Shown: positions 54,651 through 64,000 of the stretch, in pieces
How positions within the stretch are numbered: the stretch's first letter is position 1
How the letters are laid out: the number at the start of each line of letters is the position of its first letter
Assembly (NCBI GenBank): GCA_001247695.2
Contig: LGRX02035254.1
Coordinates: 1 to 64,000 of the forward strand
Source of the DNA: Cymbomonas tetramitiformis
Lineage: Eukaryota; Chlorophyta; Pyramimonadophyceae; Pyramimonadales; Pyramimonadaceae
Reading direction: 5' to 3'
Length of the DNA stretch: 64,000 nucleotides
Position numbers and translations under genes: made by a program
Notes under the pieces: generated by a model
Told to the model about the DNA's origin: nothing
Database searches by the model: none
Seen by the model: only the letters and a program-made list of their open reading frames with translations

Positions 54651-56720
54651 CTGCAGATCAAGGAAGTAGAATAATCCTTATCCGACTGGGCCGATAGGTT
54701 GACAGATATCAAACATAACAACGGAATAAGCCTGATATGCAAATAACTTACCGGTGGCAGGAAGATATCTCTCTTCTTGGCAGAATACCTCGGTATCGGC
54801 CGACCTTCAGACTGAGACAAAAACACAGAGCGCGTAAGCGTTAAGGAGTGCATAGTGGACCAAGCATAGCTGCATCAACTCGGAAAAAGAAGACGCTTCC
54901 TTAAGAAGTCGCGGAGATGGCGATAGAAATCACAGAAATCAAACCAGACGGAGTAGAACACTCACCCCAGGTGCACCGGCATCCGGCATCCTCCCTCTAC
55001 CTGCGACCAAAAGAACTCGAAGAGAGCGTCATAGGAAAGCGCGCCAGTCAAGTGTAGGAAATGTTCTTGAACAGCATTTCAGGGTCGAGGTATGCAAGAG
55101 TTTGTTAAATGTAAGACACGTCTTTGACGAATACGGGTAGTACTGGCAATGCGATGTCGCCCATGTATCAAAGAAGAGGTCGCACTGACAGGAGTACGGG
55201 TGTGTTCCCCCGTCCGACACACGCGTAATGTTGGGCCACTTCTTTAAGTACCGCAAAAGTATCAAAAAATACTTGGTGAAAGTCATATTCAGATATATGT
55301 CCTCCGGTACAGGCCGAACTCAGCACAACTTCAGATGCATGTTTGGCAGCACGAGCAGCTGCCCTGTGATAAAACTAGTGGACAAGGGAGCCTAGGAGTA
55401 CGACCAAGCCAGGGCAAAAGCAATCCACGGTCCACTTACAGAGTATTTACCAAGTAAGTTACCATACTGGCATTCTAACGTTTCCAAACGAAAGAAGAAG
55501 AACCCGCTGGTGGTGAGTGACTAGTGCACATTCGGTCCCAGGATACCCACCTAACTACTGCGGCAAGACCGGAAAAGCGAAGAAGTGAAGTCATGAGCTG
55601 CCCCTAAAGTGTTTTTTGTTGTCTTTCTCACCTTAAATATTCACGCGCCTTGTCGGCAGTATCAGAGTTGGTCAGTGAATCAATCCCATGTCATTCATGC
55701 TCAGCTCGCAGCAGCACACAACGGCAGACAGGACCGCCAGAATTCAAGTAGAAAATAGGGACAATCATTCGCGAATCTATATTTACATATCTTACACGAG
55801 TGTGAGAGTTCTTGAGAATTCTCAAAGCATCGTGACGTTCCCTTCCAGGGCAAAGCACAGCAGATGAAACCCACTTCTTGCAAACATGAGTCAAATATTA
55901 ATATATCTCACTCACCCTCAAGCCTTGACCTTCCGTCTGTTGATCTGTTGTGTGTCTGGTTGCCTTGTATCAGTATGTGTATCATGTATATCTTGTATCA
56001 TGTATGCCTATGCCTCTTTACTTGTGTACTTGGCCAGTCGATCTAAAGATCTCCACTAGGCCTGTGAGCTGTGTGTGACTGACGTGAGTGACATACTGAC
56101 ATGACATTACACATTTGCGAAATTAATTGTTATCATAATCATCGTCATTTTGCGATCGGACGGCACTGGCGCGACACAATAATTACAATAATAATAATAA
56201 TAATAATAATTACGTAGCGAGTTATCTGACTTAGCTCCGCTCCGCAGAGCACCCCTAGCTACCCCTAACTACCCCTAGCTACTGCCAGCTACTGTACTGC
56301 AACCGCTGAGGTGATAGGCTCACAATGGGAGTGTCCACAGACACTGGTACCCCTCGTGCCCGAAGGCAGGGTATTGCATGTCCCGTGCCTGCCTACAGGC
56401 ACAGTCAGGGATGACCCCGATCTAGCTCGGGAGCCTACGGCGGCTAAGCCACACACTCACAAGCGCTCGGGGATAGGGCTCTCAGAACAGTGATTGTCTA
56501 GGTGAAAATAAACATACGGAACTAAACAAATAAAGCAACGGCAGAAGGAAATAATATGCACGTAAGAGAGGGGGGGGTTGGTACTCAACACAACAATCAG
56601 AGTCGGTAACAAAGACGGTGAAATAACCGCGGTGGGTATATTCGACAACCGCGGTGGAATATATGCGTGTTATTTAGTCTCCACAAACTCTGTGAAGCTG
56701 GGACGAGATGCTCGGGTGGT
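54651..56720. other. 5' flank of the bestrophin gene; no further domain recognised
   Basis: First exon(s) with the start codon and any targeting peptide must lie here but could not be identified. Short minus-strand frames (54611-54853, 55029-55286) are candidates without support. An (AAT)n microsatellite is at 56187-56210, and an ACCCCTAGCT-type short repeat is at 56250-56285. Confidence 0.5.
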
Positions 56721-56749
56721 CTCACAGTCTAAGATGCATGAAAATAAAA

Positions 56750-57030
56750 TACAAGGGTTTTATTTCCCCACCACTGATGACGGAGCCGACCCGGCACCTT
56801 GGTCGAGGGGTGACAGAATACTGTGGCTCCCTCCCCTGGGGGTCTGTGTCTAGGACACCACCTCACCCCGAAGAGGTGAGGTGCCAGATCAGGCATGCAA
56901 GACAGAAAGCCCTAACCCTAAAGCATACATATTGTTACAGGCCCAATGGGACCTTTCTCAGTCCAACTAGTTGCGGATCCCCGCTCGGGCGTTGCGGGCC
57001 CGGAACAAGCTACAGGCTAACGGGGGCTAG
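56750..57030 (+). repeat. Dispersed repeat R, copy 2
   Basis: Contains the hairpin CACCTCACCCCGAAGAGGTG (9-bp perfect stem when extended), the CCCTAACCCTAAA tract and CCTTTCTCAGTCCAACTAGT. It lies directly 3' of the minus-strand gag-like fragment at 57131-57685, the same relation as copy 3 has to the gag-like gene at 61.4 kb. Confidence 0.75.
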
Positions 57031-57130
57031 GCATTAAAATCTCTAAGTCACTATTGAAGTCTACTGCAGCCGGATACAGAGGTCCACACATGTTGGCACC
57101 GGCGATTGGCGGCGACGTGGAACTCGATGC

Positions 57131-57685
57131 TCAGTTGGAGTTGCTGGCAGACCCGCCCACGGACGGAATCCAAGGGGTGGTCCGAAAGGCCGGCCAGTCA
57201 ACGAAGTCTTCGTCCTCGTGCTGCACGATGGAGAGTGTTGCAGGTGCGTCGTGATCGTCCCCGCCGTAAGGCGTGGGTGCCCCCTGAGGAGGGTCGATGC
57301 CGCGATGCGGAGGCGGCTCCACCGGGTAGCGGACAGACATGGCGGCCGCGTCAGGTGGAGGAGCAGCATCCTGCGGTGCAGGCTCGAGCGCGCGGAGGGC
57401 GTGGGCCTGCGGCGCGTCCGAAGGCGGCCATGCGGACATGGGAGGGGGCTTGGGGGGGGCAGAAGGAGCGAGAGTGGGAGCACGCCCTGGTGCCGCGAAC
57501 GCCTGGACGCACACGTAGGGGCAGATGCCGTCGGTGTCCATGTGGCCGGTCGTGACGGCCCACAGGCGGAAGCACGTCACGCACGGCATGCCGGTGCCGT
57601 CCCAGACGAGGTAGCGCCCGCCGCTCTCGTTCTTCTTCCAGGTACCCTCGGGCGGGATGAATTTGCGCCTGCCAAGGGCATTGAA
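57131..57685 (-). pseudogene. Copia-like gag, C-terminal fragment cut by an LTR element
   Basis: From FNALGRRKF onward this matches the C-terminal half of the gag-like protein at 61368-62702. The shared motif is CVTCFRLWAVTTGHMDTDGI followed by CPYVC (C-x2-C-x10-H-x6-C-x3-C). A Pro/Ala-rich tail and an acidic FVDWPAFR end follow. The coding sequence is interrupted at 57690 by a 3.2-kb LTR element inserted with a GGATG duplication. The first 15 or so codons of the open frame (MELSQFVFTERNTCSR) are LTR sequence. The upstream part of the gene beyond the insertion is limited to about 130 bp. Confidence 0.75.
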
Positions 57686-57690
57686 GGATG

Positions 57691-57925
57691 TGCGAGAACA
57701 GGTGTTCCGCTCGGTGAAAACGAACTGGCTAAGCTCCATAAACAGTCCGGCCGAGTGCTTTTATCATGCATCTCGGAAACCCGGATAATACGAGATAATG
57801 ACTGACAGTACAGTACAACTGTACTGTCATCCTAGCTACTAGCGGAGTCACGGTTCCGATCAGAGACAGGTCAGGCTAGGGGCTATCAGAGCCCATAATA
57901 ATAACCCTGAACCTAAAGTCCAACA
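57691..57925 (-). repeat. 3' LTR of the gag-only element
   Basis: 235 bp, TG...CA ends on the plus strand. Contains GACAGTACAGTACAACTGTA (a palindromic core) and GGCTATCAGAGCCC. Differs from the other LTR at the AACTG/TACTG position and near the CAACA/CAGCA end. Confidence 0.93.
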
Positions 57926-58107
57926 CACCACCCGGAGCTGTGACCGTAGCTAATAGGGCTAGGCAAGCGGAGCTAACTAAACAGATAACAAACAGCACTT
58001 CACTGGAAACAGATATACTTTTAGTTGGGTGCCCGGGGACTTGTCCCGGCACAGCCCACCATTGGGGCTAAGGCTAATCACACCTCCAGGATTTGAAATA
58101 AACCAAT

Positions 58108-60291
58108 CTAGCCACTGTAAAGCTGGTCGGCAGAGCCGAGTTCAGCAGACGGATCCCAAGGCAGGAAAACATCCGAAGTAAGTTGAGAAGAGACACCATA
58201 GATGTTGACACCACCAGACCCAAGTGGGTCAGGCGGATCCCAGAGTGGAATGGCAAAATCATCAGACTGGTAAGTAGCCGAGGTCGATTGAGAAAAGACC
58301 CGCGGCACATCCTGCAGCGGCAATGACGAAACAGTAAGCACCGTAGGCGGGTTAAGAGAATCCAGTAGTGCTTCATGGGACCGTAGTGAATCGTAGCCGT
58401 AAGTGGCTCCGGGCTCAACCAGGCCCCTGACACCACCGCCGACCACGAGGGTCGGCATCGCCGTAGCACTGAACAGAAACGTAGCCACCATGAAAAGAGT
58501 GAGTGCAAATTCACCGATGCCAAATGGCCTGGAGCCTCTGGGGACTCCGAACCGCCGAAACGCTGCAGTCGTCGGCGGTGCACCCCCCTCAATTTCAGTC
58601 AGGCAGACACCAGGAGGGTAGTTGGAGCCCTCCCCATCATCATCGGAGTCACAGACATCAACAGGCTCAGGGTCAATGTCAAACCAGTCAGGGTGGACAG
58701 TGTTGAATGTTTTGAAAGAACTGTCAGCAGGAGCCATTGGGCCGAGAGCCAGAGAGGCAGACGGCGGCACAAAGGTGGCACGGTTGACTTCATGTAAGTC
58801 AACCGGCTCATCACGCACAGGCGCAGAGGCCCGCGGCAGCAGCCGCTTGTCGGTGGCCGGCTCGGCGACACCACCAGCAAGCGGACCGCTGACCGCAGCA
58901 AATGCAACACGGCCAATAGAAAGTTGCTCATCAGGTGCAGACTCAGCAGAGGCAGCAGCATCCTTGAACTGCTGCAGAGCCGTAGGCTCTGGAGCAAAGG
59001 CATGCGCAGACAGCTCACAGATTTCAGGTTGCCCCACGAGAGCACACAAGTGCTCCATGGACCCTTCATCTCCAGCGTCATAGTACCGCTGGAAACGAAG
59101 GGCAAGCACGTCGGAGTCATAAGACTCGACGGCTTGGCAGTAGGATGCCGAGATGGACAATGGGTGAGTGTCCTTGTGAGGACACTCACTGAGCCAATGC
59201 TTTGACCCAACGGCGCGGCACTTTTCGTGCCTGCACGTTGGGACAAAGGTGCCAGACCGCTTGTCAAAAGCCACCTCCGGAGAGGTGGAGTGAGCAAGCG
59301 GCTGCACTCCAGGTCGGTGGAAGCTGCGCGGAGTGTGCTTCCCATGAGGCGGCTTGGAGCCACCCTTCTTAAGGGAATCCACATCCCGCTGCAACTTGAC
59401 CAACTGAGCACCGAGCCGCTCAATGGCCGAAGCCAGGCCAGTGTCAGTGGTGCAAGATGCTACAGACATGGGGCGCCCTGCAGTGCGCTTGCCCGAGAGC
59501 CGCCCGCAGCGGTATTGCTCGCGCACGCGCGCCTGCAGGGTGAGCAGACTAACAGCCGCACGCTGGTCAGCTCGAGCAAACGAGTCAACCAGCGTGGCGT
59601 AAGCCGGCCCAGACAGAGCAGAGAGGGATTGTCTCTTAACAGCGTCTTCGGGCAGCGTCGTTAGACGCTGTGCATCCCGAAGACAGCTGTTGAAGAGGCG
59701 AATCCCCGCATCAGGGTCACACTCGTCAGAGACCCTCACCTCAAGCAGCTCAGTCAAAGCATCGAACGGAGTCGACGCGTCAGCAAGCATACGCACCACC
59801 TCCACGGTGGCGCGTTTGCCATCAGCAGGAACATCCGCGCCAGAAGCCTCTACCCAATTACGGGCAGGAGACCCTGGCGCAGTCAGCAGCAGCAGCACAG
59901 AGTACAAGAGTTCATTGGCAGCAGGCAGAACAGGGGTGTCAGCAGCAGTCAGGTCAAACAGGGGTGCGAATGCCGTCGACTGCAACGTGAAGAGCTGCTG
60001 CAGCTCGGATACCAATTGAGAAAAAATGTCCGAAGCTGATGTCTCGTCCCCACGGAATTTTGCAGCTTTGTCGCCCAGTACTTTCGTTGCTGCGGTTTTG
60101 GAACTTTGAACGTCAAATGAATCTCTGCGCAACCGGTGCACAAGGGTGGCAGCCGCAGTCGAAGCTTCCGACGCAGCCGAATCCAAATGCGGAGTCGTGG
60201 GCGTGGCTGCGTTTAACGCTCCAACATCATCAAAAATTGTTGCTAACTTACGCGCCCTAGCGCGTGTACGTGGTCCCTGCGGTGTATCCAT
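58108..60291 (-). CDS. Gag of the gag-only LTR element
   Basis: The frame is open from 60543, but the methionine at 60291 (MDTPQGPRTRARARKLATIF) is the likelier start, giving about 728 residues; the stretch before it is hydrophobic and overlaps the leader. A helical capsid-like region (LLYSVLLLLTAPGSPARNWV, then LLTLQARVREQYR) is followed by a CCHC-type zinc knuckle, CRHEKCRAVGSKHWLSEC (C-x4-C-x6-H-x4-C), that would bind the element RNA. Past residue 500 come low-complexity acidic and Pro-rich parts. One hydrophobic helix (FALTLFMVATFLFSATAM, about 100-120 residues from the end) is unusual for a Gag and could be a membrane anchor or a deletion-junction artefact. No protease motif is present. 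The frame is intact. Confidence 0.8.
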   Translation of the reverse strand: MDTPQGPRTRARARKLATIFDDVGALNAATPTTPHLDSAASEASTAAATLVHRLRRDSFDVQSSKTAATKVLGDKAAKFRGDETSASDIFSQLVSELQQLFTLQSTAFAPLFDLTAADTPVLPAANELLYSVLLLLTAPGSPARNWVEASGADVPADGKRATVEVVRMLADASTPFDALTELLEVRVSDECDPDAGIRLFNSCLRDAQRLTTLPEDAVKRQSLSALSGPAYATLVDSFARADQRAAVSLLTLQARVREQYRCGRLSGKRTAGRPMSVASCTTDTGLASAIERLGAQLVKLQRDVDSLKKGGSKPPHGKHTPRSFHRPGVQPLAHSTSPEVAFDKRSGTFVPTCRHEKCRAVGSKHWLSECPHKDTHPLSISASYCQAVESYDSDVLALRFQRYYDAGDEGSMEHLCALVGQPEICELSAHAFAPEPTALQQFKDAAASAESAPDEQLSIGRVAFAAVSGPLAGGVAEPATDKRLLPRASAPVRDEPVDLHEVNRATFVPPSASLALGPMAPADSSFKTFNTVHPDWFDIDPEPVDVCDSDDDGEGSNYPPGVCLTEIEGGAPPTTAAFRRFGVPRGSRPFGIGEFALTLFMVATFLFSATAMPTLVVGGGVRGLVEPGATYGYDSLRSHEALLDSLNPPTVLTVSSLPLQDVPRVFSQSTSATYQSDDFAIPLWDPPDPLGSGGVNIYGVSSQLTSDVFLPWDPSAELGSADQLYSG

Positions 60292-60688
60292 TTTCAAAAT
60301 GACGGTGAGATGGGGAGCGTGGGCTAGTGTGGCGACAGTAGCTAAATCAGTAGACGCAGCGGCCAATTCCTGCAGAAGTCTCAGCGATAAAAACAACATC
60401 AAACAGGTCATGAGCCGATTGGCTAAAAGTGGTTGCGACCCACAATACGCGGAATGCCCTCTCCACCGGCCAGGTGAAACGTAAAAAGAAGCCATAGCGA
60501 GCGACGACACTGCTGCCGAAAAATGTTCCAAACTGATCTCCACCTCAAGGAGAGGCCATACTGCGAAAAGGTCAACTACTGCCTAAGGGGGCGCCCACCC
60601 CATCTCTGTGTCAAAAACTTAGCCAATCATGGCAACAGCTAGGCGCTGTGCCATCAGAATTACCGGGAAAGTGGTGACGCGCATAACC

Positions 60689-60923
60689 TGCGAGAACAGG
60701 TGTTCCGCTCGGTGAAAACGAACTGGCTAAGCTCCATAAACAGTCCGGCCGAGTGCTTTTATCATGCATCTCGGAAACCCGGATAATACGAGATAATGAC
60801 TGACAGTACAGTACTACTGTACTGTCATCCTAGCTACTAGCGGAGTCACGGTTCCGATCAGAGACAGGTCAGGCTAGGGGCTATCAGAGCCCATAATAAT
60901 AACCCTGAACCTAAAGTCCAGCA
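60689..60923 (-). repeat. 5' LTR of the gag-only element
   Basis: Second 235-bp LTR; in gag orientation this is the promoter-bearing copy. It is followed on the right by the GGATG duplication at 60924-60928. An AT-rich (TA)n tract, not part of the element, follows at about 60970-60990. Confidence 0.93.
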
Positions 60924-61069
60924 GGATGACAGGAACAGTGAAATATATATATGTAATTGACGGAGTCGGGTATATATATATATATATATCACAGAAACCT
61001 AGAACAAAGCTGTATAGCAGGCGCTTCGGGTTTCACAGTGCGAAGATGATTGAATAATATACGGGAGGT

Positions 61070-61320
61070 GTTTTATTCCCTGATCTGAGCAGGACCGTGC
61101 CAGGCAAGACGGCACCGCGGGTCGAGGGGTGACACAGGCGGACAGGACTGCCACCCCCTTACAGTGGGGGGGGGCTAAAGTCACTGTTCCCATGACACCA
61201 CCTCACCCCGAAGAGGTGAGGTGCCAAGGCAGCATCCTAACCCTAAACCCTAGAGATACAAATGTTATAAGTCCAGAGGGACAGCGAGATCCAGCTAACG
61301 AGAATGCCAAGTAGCCGACC
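61070..61320 (+). repeat. Dispersed repeat R, copy 3
   Basis: Shares GGTCGAGGGGTGACA, a TTACAGTGGGGGGG stretch, GACACCACCTCACCCCGAAG with the AGGTGAGGTG partner arm, and CCTAACCCTAAACCCTA with copies 1 and 2. It ends about 50 bp before the stop of the gag-like gene, so it is probably the 3' terminal region of that element. Confidence 0.75.
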
Positions 61321-61367
61321 TACATCAGTGGTTCTACGTAGGATTGAAGGGCAGGGGTCCCGATGCT

Positions 61368-62702
61368 CTAAGGGGCCTCTGCCGGTACATCGGACGGTGT
61401 CACGTCGGTGATCGACAACGCCGCAGCCGTGCTGCCGGCGAAAGACGGAATCCAGACAGGTGACGAGCGGAACGCCGGCCAGTCTTCCTCGTCATCGTCA
61501 TCGTGAACGGCATGGAAAGCTGGCGGCGTCGCATCAGGCTGTTCTTCGTCGGAATGCTCATCGTGGAGGTCAACACCCGAGAATCGGACGGTCATGGCTG
61601 CCGCACCCGGCTGGGCGGCGTCGTCCAGCGGCGGGGGCTCCAACGCCTGCAAAGAGCTGGCACGGGCTGCCGGCGGTGGCGCAGGCGGCCATGCAGACAT
61701 CGGAGGAGGAGGGGCCGCCGTGGGGGCGGTTGCCGGCGCCCGCCCCGGAGCGAAGGATGCCGAACAGGAGTAAGGGCACACACCCTCGGTGTCGAGGTGG
61801 CCCGTGGTCACCGCCCACAGGCGGAAGCAGGTGACACAAACCAGTCCGGTGCCCTCCCACTGCAGGTAGCGGGCGTTGCGCACCGGCTTCCACTCACCGA
61901 CGGGGGGCGCCAATTTCTTCCAGCCGAGGGCATGCATGGAGCCGACGGTGGGCTTGCCACCGCCACCATTGCCACTACTGCCCCTGCCACCACCGCCACC
62001 AGCACCACCGCGCCCGACACCACCAGATGCCGGAGGGGAAGGCGCGGAGAGGCGGGCCAAGGTGAACTCGTCACGGTAAACCTTGGTGATGCGCAAGGTG
62101 AGGGCGGCGAAGGTGAAGGGGAGATTGGCCCCAAGGTCGCGCAACACCACCAGGTAAAGTGGTGCGACGTGGGGGGAGACGGCCGCAGAAGCTCGAAGGA
62201 CGCTGTAGAGGTCCGCGACCATGTCGACGTCGTTGTACTGCGGGTGCAACTTTTTGTGCTTGTCGGCCAGCGTGCGGAAAGCCGCGAGTTGCGGGGCGGG
62301 GTCGACGGTCTCGTCGAGAATGACCGCCCTGAGGCGGACCCAGAAGCGATGCGCGTCGGGGTCTCCGATGCCCTCCACATGGAAACGAAGGCGCTGCAAT
62401 GCGCAGCGGCCATCGCGGGGATGCACCTCCGCGGACTCCTCATACAAGGTGAGGGCAGTCGAGCGGAGGACCGTGGGGAGGACGGCATAAACGAGCTCGT
62501 TGAGGACGATGTGGTAGTCGGAGTACTCGTTGTCCAGGTCCAGAAGCTTGGCGATGTCATCACGGGAAACGGGCCCGAAAACATGGGCCATGTTGGCGAG
62601 CAAGACCGCGAAGTCCGACTCAGCTTCAGGTCCATCAAGAGTGAGGCCGACGTTGCTCTTGAAGCCGTGGGTTCGAAGGAGCTTGTGTGAAAACAAACAC
62701 AC
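61368..62702 (-). CDS. Copia-like gag protein with Cys/His motif
   Basis: 444 residues (ATG at 62702). The N-terminal 230 residues are helical and resemble copia-type capsid (LLDLDNEYSDYHIVLNELVY, ALQRLRFHVEGIGDPDAHRF, ADKHKKLHPQYNDVDMVADL). A Gly-rich hinge (GGVGRGGAGGGGGRGSSGNG) leads to CVTCFRLWAVTTGHLDTEGV then CPYSC, the same C-x2-C-x10-H-x6-C-x3-C pattern as the fragment at 57.1 kb. The tail is Pro-rich and then acidic, ending near EDWPAFRSSPVWIPSF. It is followed immediately by repeat R. No pol is attached, so it is another gag-only unit. LTRs were not delimited. Confidence 0.7.
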   Translation of the reverse strand: MCLFSHKLLRTHGFKSNVGLTLDGPEAESDFAVLLANMAHVFGPVSRDDIAKLLDLDNEYSDYHIVLNELVYAVLPTVLRSTALTLYEESAEVHPRDGRCALQRLRFHVEGIGDPDAHRFWVRLRAVILDETVDPAPQLAAFRTLADKHKKLHPQYNDVDMVADLYSVLRASAAVSPHVAPLYLVVLRDLGANLPFTFAALTLRITKVYRDEFTLARLSAPSPPASGGVGRGGAGGGGGRGSSGNGGGGKPTVGSMHALGWKKLAPPVGEWKPVRNARYLQWEGTGLVCVTCFRLWAVTTGHLDTEGVCPYSCSASFAPGRAPATAPTAAPPPPMSAWPPAPPPAARASSLQALEPPPLDDAAQPGAAAMTVRFSGVDLHDEHSDEEQPDATPPAFHAVHDDDDEEDWPAFRSSPVWIPSFAGSTAAALSITDVTPSDVPAEAP

Positions 62703-63590
62703 AGTGAAGCACTACAAGTCAGGTGCTACGCTCGCATATGTCAACCGTGAAACTGTGAAGCTATACACAAGATAATACGATGTGTTATAGCTTCCGCCGA
62801 AAGAATGTGATGACAGCCCCTAAGGTGTCAGATGTGGAAATGACAGATGCTATGAACTGTCTGACTACCGAAGTCGATATCGGAGATGGCGCTGATGACA
62901 GTGAAGAAGTCATAGTAGTCGAACCATGTCGGTGATGACACAGATGACGATGACACTGTCGGCGTGCCAAATCCAGCACACCACCTCGAGTGAGGTGGGC
63001 AGACCAGAATGAATACACTCATACCAATCTCCAATCCAGACCAGAAAGAACCACAATCATGCCTGCCAGGGCTGAAAACCCCAAAAAGCTGGACAAAGTC
63101 CACACGGTCCTGGCAGGCCTATCAGCTCCCTGTCTCTAGTGCCACTCCTCCACCGGGGAATAGTATGCTGCTGTGCCCTGAGGGTCCGCACACCGCGGTG
63201 CCATGCAGCCGGATGCTTCGTCAGGGATATGACAAGGAGTACCCGAAGGCAGGTCCAGGTCACCCCGTCACCGTCAGACTTACAGACAAAGGAAGATGTA
63301 GGGAGGGTCACAGCGGGTGGAGGCAGAGGCTCTCACGTACGAGACAGGTGCCGGTCACGGGTCCCCGAAGGGTACATAAGGTCGTAGGAGTCAAGGTACG
63401 GCATGCAACATTCACATAACAGGTCTTGTGCATGCTTGCTAAACCTCTAGGCTAACTGTCATTCTATCGGTTGGTTGTATTCTGCATATATTTTCAAAAC
63501 CAAATCATAAAGTACCCGCAACAAAGTACCTGCAAAGCACAGTCAGATACAAAACCCAAAACAGGACAAAACAGAGGGTACTCACAGTCA
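62703..63590. other. No recognisable gene; inverted repeat
   Basis: An acidic-looking minus-strand frame and a 136-codon plus-strand frame (63009-63419) show no family features. GCCTGCCAGG at 63061-63070 and CCTGGCAGGC at 63109-63118 form a 10-bp inverted pair. The CACCACCTCGAGTGAGGTGG word at about 62979 resembles the hairpin of repeat R. Confidence 0.45.
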
Positions 63591-63592
63591 GA

Positions 63593-63952
63593 TCATGCTG
63601 CTGCTTTCTGAGTAGGCCTCCATGTCGAAAATCCAAAAGATCTGGCAGCCTGAATCACTGCCTTTTGCATATCCATGTAGCTGTCAAAGAGCATGTTGAA
63701 GTAGGGCACGGTGTTCTTGGTGGGAGGAACCGGCTTGGTGTAGGGGTCAGCCAAGTTTCTTCTCCGAAGGTACCCTCCAAAGATATGATCCACCCCAGTC
63801 CGACAAAGTCTCGAGCATACAAAGAATCACTCACCGTTAAGAAAACAGGGATTTTGGGCCAGCCAGCCGTACTCATCGAGTTGGGTACCCCCCCCTCCCC
63901 CCCCGCCAGCGTCAGCGTCATAAGAGAACTCGAAGAATAGTAGATCGCTCAT
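63593..63952 (-). CDS. Unrecognised spliced gene, 5' part
   Basis: A minus-strand exon begins with ATG at 63952 (MSDLLFFEFSYDADAGGGGG) and ends at 63835 in front of a GTGAGT donor. A second block (63593 to about 63780, DHIFGGYLRRRNLADPYTKP to FSTWRPTQKAAA) would complete a protein of about 100 residues. The acceptor is not certain. A further GTGAGT donor at the very edge (63993-63998) suggests a 5' non-coding exon outside the window. No domain is recognised. Splice signals and the codon-like composition are the only support. Confidence 0.35.
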
Positions 63953-64000
63953 TTTCAACCAGCCAGCTTATTTCTTCACTCAAGACGTGGACACTCACCT

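Larger units (their letters stand above)
57691..60923 (-). mobile_element. Complete gag-only LTR retrotransposon, 3.2 kb
   Basis: Two 235-bp LTRs (57691-57925 and 60689-60923) begin TG and end CA, differ at only a couple of positions, and are flanked by the 5-bp duplication GGATG (57686-57690 and 60924-60928). The only coding region is the gag gene on the minus strand; there is no protease, integrase or RT. Just inside the 5' LTR (coding strand) GGTTATGCGCG could be a primer-binding site pairing with a tRNA-Met anticodon loop, a 7-nt match only. Near-identical LTRs mean a recent insertion, so an autonomous partner supplying enzymes probably exists. Confidence 0.92.

Noticed and set aside
56905..61260. 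CCCTAA tracts as telomere remnants
   Set aside because: Only one to three units each, and always in the same place within dispersed repeat R.
61503..62690. 395-codon plus-strand frame opposite the gag-like gene
   Set aside because: It mirrors the minus-strand gag-like protein, which has conserved motifs shared with a second copy; the plus frame has none.

Overview
This is a nuclear eukaryotic window, most likely from a unicellular alga or related protist. The evidence is spliced genes with GT-AG introns (and one likely GC-AG intron), a Qc-SNARE most like plant/protist SYP5, bestrophin-family channels, a CACTA transposase, Ty3 and gag-only LTR elements, pogo-type MITEs, satellites, and an AT-rich block of endogenous virus-like genes resembling polinton-like viruses. 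I cannot name the species. No rRNA, tRNA or CRISPR was recognised. A 997-base run of N lies at 27028-28024.

Layout. 1-4.6 kb: duplicated 230-bp unit, LTR-like promoter, a 5'-truncated Ty3 pol fragment with one in-frame stop, and a six-copy 220-bp satellite. 4.6-10 kb: spliced TNP2/DUF4218 (CACTA/EnSpm) transposase. 10.1-17.4 kb: a second Ty3-type element whose 2.2-kb-codon open frame carries protease, RT, RNase H, a Dam-like adenine methyltransferase domain, integrase, chromodomain and a C-terminal C5-cytosine methyltransferase domain. 17.3-22.7 kb: repeats, a TIR element and blocks of iterated short motifs. 22.7-23.6 kb: an unrecognised ORF. 24.2-28.6 kb: a seven-exon SYP5/syntaxin-8-like SNARE gene with a 47-bp minisatellite in its last intron. 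29-37 kb: AT-rich block with minus-strand viral genes (minor capsid candidate, double-jelly-roll major capsid protein broken by two frameshifts, and a set of fibre-like proteins), carrying a pogo-type MITE insertion. 37-45 kb: mostly non-coding with MITE-like inverted repeats. 45.2-54.7 kb (minus): one spliced gene that encodes five tandem bestrophin domains. 56.7-62.7 kb: copia-like gag-only elements, one of them complete (235-bp LTRs, GGATG target duplication) and nested in another. 63.8 kb: start of a further minus-strand gene.

The two most unusual things are the five-domain bestrophin polypeptide, whose domain number equals the subunit number of the homopentameric bestrophin channel, and the Ty3 element with two different DNA methyltransferase domains. 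The Ty3 promoters share a scaffold but use different iterated motif words. The viral structural module is degraded and host-invaded, so it is endogenous rather than a contaminant.
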